NCBI RefSeq assembly: GCF_000425045.1
Contig: NZ_AULA01000001.1
Span: forward strand, 1-64,000
Length of the DNA stretch: 64,000 nucleotides
DNA from: Acidaminococcus intestini DSM 21505
GTDB taxonomy: Bacteria > Bacillota > Negativicutes > Acidaminococcales > Acidaminococcaceae
Direction of reading: 5' to 3'
Below the pieces are notes generated by a model that worked only from the letters and a program-made list of their open reading frames with translations, did not search any database and had not been told where the DNA came from. The translations under genes were made by a program, and so were the position numbers. Positions 17,615 through 26,878 of this stretch are shown here, one piece after another (positions within the stretch are counted from its first letter, which is position 1; each line of letters begins with the position of its first letter).

Positions 17615-19574
17615 TCAGAAGGTCAATTCTACGCCCGCTCTCCAGATACGGCCGCAGATGGAGAAGTTGTCATCATTGGAGAAGTGTTTATCAAAAATGT
17701 TGTCCACACCGGCATAAAGGTGGGTGTTCTTGCCAAGGTCCTTGGTGACGACGAAGTTCGTCGTGCTGTAGGTGTAATTTTTCCCATCGCCGTTGAGATA
17801 ATCCTGTACCACTGGTTATAACGTGTCATGGTCCAAGGATTATCCTTGCCCGTCGTATAGAAAAGTTCGGCGAGACCGTTCATGCGGGCATTGCCTGTAA
17901 GGCGCTTGGGTGAGCTCATTTTTAGCATCCAGATAGGTCATGGAAAGCTTGGCATGCCAATGATCATCGAAGCGGTAGGTCACTTCACTTTCAAATCCCT
18001 TCATGGCGTCCTTGTCAATATTGATGTACTGGTAGCGGACAGTCCGTCCGAAGCGGCCCTGGTACTGCGAGGAGATAAGGTCATCGATCTTGTTGTGGAA
18101 ATAGGTGACCTTCGCCCCCGCCTTATCTTTTTCTGCCTCAAACCCGATATCGAAGGTCCTGGTTTTTCCGGGTCAAGATGTTCATTGCCCCAAACCTGGA
18201 CCTGCATGCGGCCCATGTTGCGGTCCATATGGGAGTACAGCTCAAAGATGGACGGAGACCGGTAGCCGGCGCCATAGTTTGTCTTGATCCGGCTGTTTTT
18301 GCTCATGGCATAGGTAAGGCCCGTCCGCGGAGAAAGTTCCCCGCCAAAGCTGTCGTGATGGTCATAGCGAAGGGACGGGACAAAGAACAGTATATCCGTC
18401 AGGTTCCATTCGTCCTGTACGTAGAAGGCATAGCTTTTCACATCGGCCGAGCCATATGGCTTGGTCATGCCTAGATAGGTTTCTTCTGTCCGCTTCCCGG
18501 CACCTGTGCCAAGGCGCGTGCCGCCGGCCTTTTGTTTGCGGTACTCACCGCCATAGGTCACGGTATGATGCTCATCGACATGATAGGTATTCTTTGCTTC
18601 AACAACGTATGTTTCGTACTTGCTGTGGTCAAAGTCCCGCCAGACGCCGGGCGTCTTTTTTCGGGATTCCTTGCCCAAGCGGTTGTAGTCGTTCTGGAAC
18701 TCATAATCATTTTTGCTGTGATAGCCGTCGTATTTGACGAAATAACTTTGGCGATTGTTATCATACCATTCCGTCATATCATCGCGGGCGGACGCGCTCA
18801 TCGCCGTAGGATCACCTTCGGAAAAGCTCCCATACTGTTCCTTCATATAGGACGCCCCAAAAGAAAGGCCCCGCGTTTCATCAAACTGGCAGCGGCCCTT
18901 GAAATCGACATAGCGCCGCGGTCCATACATGTTGGAGTCGCCGTCCCGGTCCGATTTTCTTACTTCTGTAAGATTGTAATTGACGTCAAGGTTCAATTTC
19001 CCCACCTTGCCCGTCAACACACCGCCGTACAAAGCTTGTTCCCGACCGCCCAACCAAGTGCCGACATAACCGCCGGCTTTTTTGTTCTTTTTGATGATGA
19101 TATTGATGACGCCGCCCATAGCATTGCTGCCGTAAAGGCCGGATCCAGCGCCGCGCATGACTTCGATGCACTCCACCTCATCAAGGCTCATGCGATTGAG
19201 CTCATACACATTCATGGTACTTCCCGAATCCTCTCCGGCAAGGCGTCTGCCGTCAATAAGGATGAGGGTGGACGAGGTTCCCATGCCGCGAATGGAGACC
19301 TGGTTTCCGGTCATGCCCGCTTCCATGACATTGAGCCTGGTAAGGGGCTTTAGCACGTCACGCACATTGTAAGCACCGCCCTTTTTGATGTCTTCTTCCT
19401 TGATGACCGATGTCGTCATGGGCACTCAAGCTTAGTTTTTGTCGCTGTAACGACCGTTTCCCCAAGGTCGTACGTGGAAAGGGGCTCCCCGCCTGCAAAG
19501 GCATTCGTTGTAATGCCCATGAAAAGGGCCAGGAGAACGCCTGCATAAACCTGGTTCTGTTTGTTTTTTCCCAT
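17615..19574 (-). pseudogene. TonB-dependent haem/siderophore receptor, broken by several frameshifts
   Basis: Aligning by eye with the intact receptor at 26968-28917 shows the same protein in four frame pieces. A signal peptide and the TonB box ETVVTATKTKLE start at an ATG at 19574. About 10 nt appear to be missing after KLE near 19430. The plug and most of the barrel read from 19425 to about 18170, where a run of five A replaces six after LDPEK. An extra C after KNELT (near 17918) and a missing G after QWYR (near 17808) shift the frame again before the C-terminal GVELTF. At least four indels make a functional product unlikely. The three single-base changes are in short homopolymers, so sequencing error or slippage cannot be excluded for those, but the 10-nt deletion is harder to explain that way. 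Confidence 0.8.
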
Positions 19575-19611
19575 ATCTATAATTCAAAAATCCTTTCTCC
19601 TCAAGTATGTA

Positions 19612-20475
19612 TCATTTCAAATCATAATACACTTCATGAAGTGTGCTTGTTTTATCCTTGGGCTGCCCTTCGTGCTGCGGCGACACAAGGTAAAGACGCA
19701 CCCCGGGCCGGTGCTTCCTGACATAGGCTGCCGTTCCTAGGCCGTCTTCCATATGGAAGGAGCCTGTCACATGGAACATAACAGCATCAGGATAGGCGTC
19801 AAGGTAAGTCATGAGCGCTTCGGCCATCACGGCATCCTTGATGCACTGGGCTTTGTAAAAAGCCTCCTTTCTTGTCGTGCCAAGGGGCATAACGCCCGCG
19901 TTTTGCTTCATAACACGGCGGAACTTTTCCCGGTATTCCCCCGTTAACGGTTCAAGGTCTTTGGGCAGGTACTGGGCGTCTTCCAGAACCAGGCCGGTTG
20001 CACTGCCATGTTGGACCACATGGGAAGCGACGCGGCGCGGCACATTGGCCGCAAGGACGGGAAGCCCCTTCTTTTTGGCAAATTCCACAAGATGCCTGTA
20101 ATCCCGCTCATAGTTGGGCCACGGCCGGCTGACTTTCAGGAACTCCATTTCCGTCATACGACCGGCAAGGTAGGCATCAAGAGACGCCTGCACGTCCTTT
20201 TCAAACATTTCCAACGATAGGACCAAGCGATCCGGAACAAGGCGGTAAAGTTCCGTCAAAAGTTCAAATTCCCGTTTGTGGGAAAGGGCATTTGTATGTT
20301 CTTCGCCAAAAAATATGATCCCGCTTTGGGCAGCTTCCTGGGCCACCGTGCCAGCCGGCAGGGCCATGCCCGCCTTGGAAAGGTAAAGACCAGGCGCAGC
20401 GTCGAGGTGGTGACTTGGGGGAATCCCCATAAGGAGCGGCAGAAAGCCAAGGACCATCATCCATTTTCTTTTCAT
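19612..20475 (-). CDS. ChaN-like haem-binding protein (Tiki/ChaN family), exported
   Basis: 287 aa from the ATG at 20475, 6 nt after AAGGAG; the much longer upstream frame is a shadow over the TonB gene. A signal peptide (about 1-26) is present but without a clear lipobox. The family motif FFGEEHTN (GExH) near residue 52 and later HVTGSFHMEDGLG are characteristic of ChaN/DUF399 and the wider Tiki superfamily. Campylobacter ChaN is an iron-regulated protein that binds cofacial haem pairs. Here it lies between TonB and the receptor pseudogene, so a periplasmic or membrane-surface haem-handling role fits. Confidence 0.75.
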   Translation of the reverse strand: MKRKWMMVLGFLPLLMGIPPSHHLDAAPGLYLSKAGMALPAGTVAQEAAQSGIIFFGEEHTNALSHKREFELLTELYRLVPDRLVLSLEMFEKDVQASLDAYLAGRMTEMEFLKVSRPWPNYERDYRHLVEFAKKKGLPVLAANVPRRVASHVVQHGSATGLVLEDAQYLPKDLEPLTGEYREKFRRVMKQNAGVMPLGTTRKEAFYKAQCIKDAVMAEALMTYLDAYPDAVMFHVTGSFHMEDGLGTAAYVRKHRPGVRLYLVSPQHEGQPKDKTSTLHEVYYDLK

Positions 20476-20485
20476 AGGGTTCTCC

Positions 20486-21217
20486 TTAGTGTAGGGCAAA
20501 GACAAAGGTCTTCGAGGCATAACAGCGGACGGCATAGCCTTCCTTATAAGCCGGGGCAAAGGCATAAGTGTAGGCTGCCGACAGGGCCGCCTTATCCATA
20601 ACGCCATAGCCGGAACTTTGGATGACCGATGCCGCTTCGACAGCGCCATCTTTTCCGACCACCATCTGGACAGTGACGCGTCCTTCGATGCCGCGGCTGC
20701 GCATGGCCTCGGGATAGTTGGGGGCGCTTCCGGAAAGAAGCGTCGGTGATACATCGGGCTGGATGGCGTCCGTATCAAAGGAAGGTCCACCGGAACCAGA
20801 ACCGCCCGCTTCGCCTGCGCCGTCACCCGTGCCTTCTTCCATACCCGTTCCTGCACCGGAACCCTTCTCCGAACCTTCGCCGCTTTCCGCTCTGTCATTG
20901 GATACATCAAAAGAAGCAGAAGCATCCTTGGAAATGGACGGCTGCAGGATCTTTGCAGAAGGAAGGGCGGTACTTTTTTCTGTCACCATGTCATCACTTC
21001 TTGCCGGCAGGGGCGGAAGGTTCTTCGTGCGAAAAGGGGCAGCCGCTGGAGGCGCCCCGCCCTTTCTCCCACCGCTTAGGCCTACCATGTAGATGGGACC
21101 TTTTCCTTTTACATGAGTCATGAGGCCTTGATAGGAAAGGACGCTAAAAATGCCAAAACAAAAAAGGTGAATCAGGATTGACGCCATGAGGCTTCGGTCC
21201 TTTGCATAAAGCACCAT
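20486..21217 (-). CDS. tonB: TonB energy transducer
   Basis: 243 aa: a short cytoplasmic N-terminus, one membrane anchor (about 10-30), a long periplasmic linker and a typical TonB C-terminal domain (about 160-243: SAPNYPEAMRSRGIEGRVTVQMVVGKDG). The linker is Gly/Ser/Glu-rich (about 105-150) instead of the usual Pro-Lys/Glu repeats. The ATG at 21217 follows AAGGAG at 6 nt and lies 2 nt after the exbD stop. With ExbB/ExbD it passes proton-motive energy to the outer-membrane receptors encoded nearby. Confidence 0.9.
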   Translation of the reverse strand: MVLYAKDRSLMASILIHLFCFGIFSVLSYQGLMTHVKGKGPIYMVGLSGGRKGGAPPAAAPFRTKNLPPLPARSDDMVTEKSTALPSAKILQPSISKDASASFDVSNDRAESGEGSEKGSGAGTGMEEGTGDGAGEAGGSGSGGPSFDTDAIQPDVSPTLLSGSAPNYPEAMRSRGIEGRVTVQMVVGKDGAVEAASVIQSSGYGVMDKAALSAAYTYAFAPAYKEGYAVRCYASKTFVFALH

Positions 21218-21219
21218 GC

Positions 21220-21624
21220 TTATCTCCTTTCTGCCGCCATGCCAACACGGGTAATGCCCGCTTCTTTCAAGAGGTCGAGCACATCAAGGATCTTTTGGTA
21301 ATTCGTTTTTCCGTCCCCGTAGACCACAACGGACACATTGCGGTCCTTGATTACGGCCTTGCGCCCCCACAGGAGAAAGGCTTCCTTCGTAAGGGGCTTA
21401 TCTTCAAGGAAAAGTCTGCCATCGGGCAGGACCGTCACATGGTAAAGGCTCTTTGTATCGACTTCGACCTGGGAAGCTTGGGGCAGCTTCACAGGGAGGG
21501 TCTTCACTTCGTTCATGTTCATAGTACTGACGATAAAAAAGACGAGGAGGAGAAAACTCATATCAATCATGGGGCTGATCATGATGCCCACAGAAAGGTT
21601 CTTTCTTTTTTTCAGACGGATCAT
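21220..21624 (-). CDS. exbD: ExbD biopolymer transport protein
   Basis: 134 aa from the ATG at 21624, which overlaps the exbB stop as ATGA and follows GAGGAGAGG; the longer frame from 21660 is discarded. A single membrane helix (about 14-35) carries the Asp of ISPMIDMSFLLLVFFIV, the proton-carrying residue conserved in ExbD/TolR. A periplasmic domain follows with the typical KLPQAS and LLKEAG segments. It is the partner of ExbB and TonB in this operon. Confidence 0.92.
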   Translation of the reverse strand: MIRLKKRKNLSVGIMISPMIDMSFLLLVFFIVSTMNMNEVKTLPVKLPQASQVEVDTKSLYHVTVLPDGRLFLEDKPLTKEAFLLWGRKAVIKDRNVSVVVYGDGKTNYQKILDVLDLLKEAGITRVGMAAERR

Positions 21625-22274
21625 AGGGACCTCTCCTCTTTTCGCAGCACGCAGGGACATTCACATTTCTTGCGTACAGCCTCCAAAAGGGTGTTGCTCA
21701 TTTCTTCGATGCTCAGCGTAATGCTCTTCATGCGCCGTTCGAAATAACCGAGAATGCAGACAGCAATGATGGAAATGACAAGGCCAAAGACCGTCGTAAT
21801 GAGGGCCTCAGCAAGACCTGCCGTTACGGCCATGGGATCTTGACCGCGTTCAACAAGTTTGGAAAAGGACCCCATCATGCCCGTGACCGTTCCCAAAAGG
21901 CCTAGGACAGGGGCCAAAGTGATGATGATATTGAGCAAAGCCAAGTTCTTCTCAAATTTATCCATGGCACGTTCTGCCCGGTAAGAAATGAAGTTTTCCA
22001 GGTACTCGTAATTTTCATGCTTATCCATGACGATGGTAGCAAGTTTTGCGATTTCTCCTTCCGTACTATCGGCAAGCTTCTTGGCCCCTTCCCAGTCGTT
22101 ATTTTCAACGAGGGTACAAAATTTTTCCGTAAAAACCTTTCCGCTGTCTTTTTTCTTAAAGAACAGATAGCGGTTGATGCCAACGGTTACGGCTGCAATG
22201 GAACAGACAAGGAGCGGGTACATGACCCAGCCTCCGCGAACAAAATAACTTAAACCGGATGCAAATGGCTGCAT
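21621..22274 (-). CDS. exbB: ExbB/MotA-TolQ-ExbB family proton channel
   Basis: 217 aa from the ATG at 22274; the seven-codon upstream extension starts with TTG and would overlap the ribosome-binding site. It has three membrane segments (about 14-36, 103-130 and 150-172) with the cytoplasmic loop between the first two. LGLLGTVTGMMGSF and AEALITTVFGLVISI are the conserved pore-helix motifs. It forms the energising complex with ExbD and TonB. It lies 4 nt downstream of an ABC exporter gene within the haem operon. Confidence 0.92.
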   Translation of the reverse strand: MQPFASGLSYFVRGGWVMYPLLVCSIAAVTVGINRYLFFKKKDSGKVFTEKFCTLVENNDWEGAKKLADSTEGEIAKLATIVMDKHENYEYLENFISYRAERAMDKFEKNLALLNIIITLAPVLGLLGTVTGMMGSFSKLVERGQDPMAVTAGLAEALITTVFGLVISIIAVCILGYFERRMKSITLSIEEMSNTLLEAVRKKCECPCVLRKEERSL

Positions 22275-22278
22275 CGTT

Positions 22279-24039
22279 TCATCCCTTCTTTCCAAGATGC
22301 TGACGGGAACGGTTCCGCCGCTTTGGCTGCGGCTGGTTCTGTTCCTTTGTCCAAAGTTTCCAAAAAAGTCCTTTTTTCTCGATTAGGTTCTCCAGTGTAC
22401 CTTCTTCCGCAATGCGCCCGCGTTTCATGACAAAGATCCGGTCTGCATGGCGGATCGTGCTCAGGCGATGAGCCACAATGAGGGTGGTACGCCCGCGCTG
22501 AAGACTCTCCATGGCCCGTTGGACCTGGGCTTCTGTCACGTTGTCAAGAGCGCTCGTTGCTTCGTCAAGAATGAGGATGGGCGACGCGCGAAGAAACGCC
22601 CGGGCAAGGGCAATGCGCTGCCGCTGCCCGCCGGAAAGGCGGACGCCCCGCTGCCCCACAGCCGTGTCATAGCTTTGGGGAAAGCGCCCAATAAAGGATG
22701 CGGCATGGGCCCTTTCGGCCGCTTTTTGAACGGCCTCCATACCAGCAAAAAGGTTCCCATAGGCAATATTTTCCGCAATGGTTCCGGAAAAAAGGAAGAC
22801 ATCCTGGGAGACAAAGGCTATGGCCTTGCGAATGCTGTCACGGGAATAATCCGCCACATCCTTGCCGTCAAGATAGATATGCCCTTTGGTAGGGTCATAA
22901 AAGCGCAGGAGAAGACTTAAGAGGGTCGTTTTTCCGCTGCCCGTTTCACCGACAAAAGCGATGGTCTCCCCTTTCCGGATCGTAAAGGACAAGTCATGGA
23001 GTACATCGGGCAGTCCTTTATAGTGGAAGGAAACATGGCGGAACTCGATGGTGCCATGCGGGGCTTCAAGGGGCGGGAGATTCTTGCCGCTTTCTTCTTC
23101 CACCCTGATGAGCTCATAAAAGCGGCGGAAGCCAGCCATGCTCTTTTGATACGCTTCAACAAAAAAGACGAGCTTCATGGCAGGCTTGATAAACACGCCC
23201 ACATAAAGGAAATAAGCCACAAGGTCGGCAATGGTCATAGCACCACGGCGGATTTCAAAAACGCCCATGAGGAGGATGGCAAACTGGATGAGGTGCGTAA
23301 AGAGGCTGATGCTGGAACCAAAATAAGCACCAAGAAAAAAGGTTTGTTCCCGGGCCCTTAGGTAGGCATCGGCCACCTTTTGGAAAGCCTCGATGATATG
23401 ATGCTCAGCACTGTAAGCGCGGATCATGCGGATACCGCTCAGGTTTTCTTCGCCCAAGGCGGACAGGTGTCCAAATTCCCTTCGGTTCCGTCCATATTGG
23501 TTCCGGAGCTTTCCGCTAATGACGATGGTATGGACGACCTTAAAGGCCATGAGGACAATGACGACAAGGCCCAAGGGGCGATTGAGATATAAGAGAAGGA
23601 TGATCGTCCCTACGGCCGTCACAAGGCTCACGGCAAAATCGCCGGGAATGCGGCTTACAAGGTCACCGGCTTCACTGATGTCTCCCATGAGGGTTGCCAT
23701 AAGTTTTCCCGTCCGGCTGTAATCAAAAAAGGCAAAAGATAAGTGCGTCAGATGTCGGAAGAGGGTCATACGCAGGTCATTTTCCACACGGGCGCTGAGC
23801 TTTCCCCCATAATAGGAACCAAGGAGGGAAAAGAGAAAGACCGCCCCTTCCACAAGGGCAAGAAAGCCAATCTTTCGAAAAAGAACAGGCCAGCTTTGCA
23901 GGAACACCCCTTCTTCAAGAAGGTCCCGAACCCCCAGAGGAAAGACAAGTTCCAAAAGACCGCCCAAAGCGGAAATAATGACAAGGAAGAAAAACCAGCC
24001 CTTATATGCCGTAAGAGAGCGAATAAAATAGACAATCAC
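22279..24039 (-). CDS. ABC exporter (MsbA/MdlB type), fused membrane and ATPase domains
   Basis: 586 aa from a GTG at 24039, 6 nt after AAGGAG; the frame could extend upstream but would overlap the ATPase gene. Six membrane helices lie in the first 300 residues. The ATPase domain has GETGSGKTT (Walker A), LSGGQRQRIALARAFL (signature) and ILILDEATSALD (Walker B). It is a half-transporter expected to form a homodimer. Type I exporters are not usual parts of haem importers, so its place between the importer ATPase and exbB suggests removal of haem, porphyrin or the anaerobilin product (inference). Drug or lipid export is the default alternative. Confidence 0.85.
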   Translation of the reverse strand: MIVYFIRSLTAYKGWFFFLVIISALGGLLELVFPLGVRDLLEEGVFLQSWPVLFRKIGFLALVEGAVFLFSLLGSYYGGKLSARVENDLRMTLFRHLTHLSFAFFDYSRTGKLMATLMGDISEAGDLVSRIPGDFAVSLVTAVGTIILLLYLNRPLGLVVIVLMAFKVVHTIVISGKLRNQYGRNRREFGHLSALGEENLSGIRMIRAYSAEHHIIEAFQKVADAYLRAREQTFFLGAYFGSSISLFTHLIQFAILLMGVFEIRRGAMTIADLVAYFLYVGVFIKPAMKLVFFVEAYQKSMAGFRRFYELIRVEEESGKNLPPLEAPHGTIEFRHVSFHYKGLPDVLHDLSFTIRKGETIAFVGETGSGKTTLLSLLLRFYDPTKGHIYLDGKDVADYSRDSIRKAIAFVSQDVFLFSGTIAENIAYGNLFAGMEAVQKAAERAHAASFIGRFPQSYDTAVGQRGVRLSGGQRQRIALARAFLRASPILILDEATSALDNVTEAQVQRAMESLQRGRTTLIVAHRLSTIRHADRIFVMKRGRIAEEGTLENLIEKKGLFWKLWTKEQNQPQPKRRNRSRQHLGKKG

Positions 24040-24049
24040 GATAGACTCC

Positions 24050-24832
24050 TTACAGCAGATCTTCGTAGACGAGGACGGGACAGGCTTTTCCTTTGATGGG
24101 AACAAGGCGGCAATCCACTTCATAGACGTCCTTCATCATTTTTTCCGTAATGACTTTTTGGGGCGGTCCTTCCGCGTATTTTTTCCTATCCTTCAGCACG
24201 ACGATGCGATCGCTGACATTCATGGCCTGAGACAGGTCGTGAAGAACCATGACGACGCCCATGCCAAGGGTCCTGTTAAGTTCCTTTACAAGGCGCAGGA
24301 TTTCAAGCTGGTAGGAAATATCAAGGAAAGTCGTTGGTTCATCCAAAAAAAGCAGATCCGGTTCCTGGGCAAGGACCATGGCAATCCAGACGCGCTGGGC
24401 TTCCCCACCGGAGCAGCTCACAAGAGGTTTATCCCGAAGGTCCCAAACGCCCGTTGCTTCCATAGCGCGGCAGATGGCCTTCTCGTCTTCTTCCGTAATC
24501 GTTTGGTGCCACGCCTGATAAGGCACGCGGCCAAAACTCACGAGATCCTTTACGACAAAGCCTGGCGGTGCGATATGGTGCTGGGGCAGGACGCCCACCA
24601 TCTGGGCAAATTCGCTGTTTGGAATCTCATCAAGATTCTTGCCGCAGCAGGTGATGCGGCCCTTTTGGGGAGAAATGAGGCGAGTCAAGGTCTTTAAAAG
24701 GGTGGATTTGCCTGATCCATTAGGACCAACGAAAGTTGTGATTTCCCCCTTCCTTACGGTCATGTCAAAGTCCTTGAGAATAAGGCGCTCTTCATACCCA
24801 ATATCAAGTTTGGTTCCACTGATAGCAAACAT
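24050..24832 (-). CDS. haem/iron-siderophore ABC importer ATPase (FecE/HmuV family)
   Basis: 260 aa with GPNGSGKST (Walker A), a signature loop SCSGGEAQRVW, DLLFLDEPTTFLD (Walker B) and the switch His in VLHDLSQAM. The sequence type is that of FepC/FecE/BtuD/HmuV cytoplasmic ATPases. The start overlaps the permease stop as TAATG. Together with the next two genes upstream it forms a complete type II importer. The haem operon context favours haem or an iron chelate over cobalamin. Confidence 0.9.
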   Translation of the reverse strand: MFAISGTKLDIGYEERLILKDFDMTVRKGEITTFVGPNGSGKSTLLKTLTRLISPQKGRITCCGKNLDEIPNSEFAQMVGVLPQHHIAPPGFVVKDLVSFGRVPYQAWHQTITEEDEKAICRAMEATGVWDLRDKPLVSCSGGEAQRVWIAMVLAQEPDLLFLDEPTTFLDISYQLEILRLVKELNRTLGMGVVMVLHDLSQAMNVSDRIVVLKDRKKYAEGPPQKVITEKMMKDVYEVDCRLVPIKGKACPVLVYEDLL

Positions 24833-25806
24833 TAGAAACGTTTCCTCCGAAGCATGTATAGGAAAAAGGGTCCCCCTGTCATGGCCATGATGACCCCGAC
24901 AGGGATCTCCATGCCCGGCACGAGCATGCGCCCCACCGTGTCAGCCAAAAGCAAGGTCACGCTTCCCATGACGGCCGCCACTGGCACAAGGTCCTTATAG
25001 TTCGGGCCGACAAGCATGCGGGCCATATGAGGCACGACAAGGCCAACAAAACCAATCATACCGGCGACAGCAACCGTAGCCGCCGCCAAAAAGGCGCCTA
25101 AGGCGGAAAGCAGGATGCGGGTCTTGTTCACATCGACGCCAAGGCTTCGCGCCACGTCATCACCAAGCTGCAGGAGGTTAGCCCCGCGTATGGCAAAAAA
25201 GGCAAGGACGGTGCCAATGCTCACGTAAATGGCCACCGTTTCCACGTGCCCCCAACTGCGTCCCGAAAGGCTCCCATTCAAAAAACCCAGAACGTTTGCA
25301 AGATTATCGGAATTCAGGAGCTGCAGAAAAGACGTATAGGCACCAAGAACGGTATTCACGGCAACGCCGGAAAGAACAATGCGCACTGGGTCGATGCCGC
25401 GGCGCCAGGCCATAAGGTAGATCAAGACGCAGGCAAAAAGGGCGCCCACAAAAGCTACAAGCGGCACAAGAGAAAGCCAACGGGGGAAAAGGAGCATGAC
25501 CGACGTTGCAGCCGCTGCTGCCCCTGCAGAGACCCCGATGATGCCTGGATCGGCCAAAGGGTTTCTCATAACAGCCTGAAGCAGGGCCCCAGCAAGGGAG
25601 AGGGCCATGCCAATCATGATGGCCAGAAGGACACGAGGCAGGCGAAGCCCAACAACAATGACGCGGGCCATGCGATTTTCTTTAAAGAAGCCTTCGAGGA
25701 TTTGTCCAGGCGGAATATAGGTGCTGCCAATTCCCAAGGCAAGAACGGCAAGAATGCCAAGTGTGATGAGAAGCGCCAAAAATACGAAACCAGTCCGTTT
25801 CTTCAT
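24832..25806 (-). CDS. FecCD-family ABC importer permease
   Basis: 324 aa, very hydrophobic, consistent with the ten helices of the BtuC/FhuB/HmuU family. Diagnostic stretches are RLPRVLLAIMIGMALSLAGALLQ, GVSAGAAAAA, GMIGFVGLVVPHMARM and the end PVGVIMAMTGGPFFLYML. The ATG overlaps the binding-protein stop (ATGA). It probably works as a homodimer, since only one permease gene is present. Confidence 0.92.
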   Translation of the reverse strand: MKKRTGFVFLALLITLGILAVLALGIGSTYIPPGQILEGFFKENRMARVIVVGLRLPRVLLAIMIGMALSLAGALLQAVMRNPLADPGIIGVSAGAAAAATSVMLLFPRWLSLVPLVAFVGALFACVLIYLMAWRRGIDPVRIVLSGVAVNTVLGAYTSFLQLLNSDNLANVLGFLNGSLSGRSWGHVETVAIYVSIGTVLAFFAIRGANLLQLGDDVARSLGVDVNKTRILLSALGAFLAAATVAVAGMIGFVGLVVPHMARMLVGPNYKDLVPVAAVMGSVTLLLADTVGRMLVPGMEIPVGVIMAMTGGPFFLYMLRRKRF

Positions 25807-26789
25807 TTGCCCGCTCCCGGAACTGCATCCAGCAGGCTCACAAGGTCTTTGATCTGTTCCACTTCTTCAAGGCCGCCAGAAACAGCAAAGCGGCGTGGTA
25901 AATAGACCAGCTGACCGTTTTTGACAGCACGGAATTCGTTCCAATAAAAGGGTCGGGCCGCAAATTCTTTTTCCATGAGGACTTTTGTCTCGTCTCCGCC
26001 GCCCATGGCGCTCACAAATACAATGAGATCAGGATCATAGCTCAAGGCTTCTTCTTCCTTCAGCGGAACCATGGGACCGGCGCCCTTACCGACGACATTC
26101 TTAAAGCCCAATAGGGAGAACATGGAGCCCACCGTGCCGGCTTCGTTCTGCACGTAAAAGCGAGGCGGTGCCCCTTGGAGGATGAGGACCTTTTTCCCGT
26201 CATAGCGACTGCGGGCTTCCTTCATCATTTCTTCTGCTTTTTCAAAGCGATTCCGGATGGCGTCCTTCTTGCCTGAACCATCGTCAAAAGCATTGGCCAG
26301 GATAAGGGTCATGGCCTTCACATCTTCATAGGTGACGGTCGGCCCGGCATCGACATAATAGACAGGGATCTTTTCTGCTTCGAGCTGCTTTCCATACGTA
26401 TCTTTAGCATGGACGCCAACAATGACAAGATCTGGTGAAAGGGCGATGACAGACTCTAGGTCAATCTGGGAACGCATACCGGTTTGGAAAAGCGTGGCCT
26501 TTTCCTTGATTGCCTGGGGCCAAGCCAGGATCTTTGTATCAGGGACACCAACTTGGTTTACGCCCAGTTCATAAAGGGCAAGGACAGGAGAATTGGTCAG
26601 CGTCACAACCCGTTTGGGCCTCTTTTCAAGGCACAAGGCATCTGGAAAGCCTTGTTTCTGCAGGCTTTCCGGATAGGAAAGGACGAAGGGGGCTCTTCCG
26701 CTTGAGGATTCGGAAACGGATTCCTTTAAGGAGCAGCCAGCAAAAAGAAAGGTACAGAGGCAGCAAATGAGGGTTATGATTCGTTTCAT
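25803..26789 (-). CDS. haem/iron ABC importer substrate-binding lipoprotein
   Basis: 328 aa. A signal peptide ends in the lipobox LFAGCS (Cys19), so it is a lipoprotein. It has the two-lobed FepB/BtuF/HmuT fold with RVVTLTNSPVLALYELGV, LVIVGVHAKD and VYLPRRFAVSGGLEEV. It is the first gene of the haem operon, and the 5' region holds an extended -10 promoter and a palindromic operator. The ligand (haem or ferric chelate) is inferred from HutW, TonB and the receptor in the same unit. Confidence 0.88.
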   Translation of the reverse strand: MKRIITLICCLCTFLFAGCSLKESVSESSSGRAPFVLSYPESLQKQGFPDALCLEKRPKRVVTLTNSPVLALYELGVNQVGVPDTKILAWPQAIKEKATLFQTGMRSQIDLESVIALSPDLVIVGVHAKDTYGKQLEAEKIPVYYVDAGPTVTYEDVKAMTLILANAFDDGSGKKDAIRNRFEKAEEMMKEARSRYDGKKVLILQGAPPRFYVQNEAGTVGSMFSLLGFKNVVGKGAGPMVPLKEEEALSYDPDLIVFVSAMGGGDETKVLMEKEFAARPFYWNEFRAVKNGQLVYLPRRFAVSGGLEEVEQIKDLVSLLDAVPGAGK

Positions 26790-26856
26790 TAATTAGTTTC
26801 TCCTAACTATAAAATGAATTAGCTCTATAATTATCAAATTCTACCTTGATTTTAAA

Positions 26857-26870
26857 TTAGTTGTAACTAA
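26857..26870. promoter_or_regulatory. palindromic operator TTAGTTGTAACTAA, haem operon
   Basis: An inverted repeat TTAGTT-GT-AACTAA beginning about 9 bp past the -10 box of the haem operon promoter, over the transcription start. The same motif lies at the same position in the receptor promoter at 29097. TTAG...CTAA arms resemble DtxR/IdeR/MntR-type sites; a Fur-family regulator is an alternative. The regulator is not in the window. Confidence 0.6.
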
Positions 26871-26878
26871 CTTAGGCT

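Noticed and set aside
17629-17928. Separate small proteins in the 17.6-17.9 kb region
   Set aside because: They are frame fragments of one TonB-dependent receptor, as shown by comparison with the intact paralogue.
20476-20925. N-terminal 150 codons preceding the ChaN-like protein
   Set aside because: They overlap tonB in another frame; a strong AAGGAG-ATG and signal peptide start at 20475.
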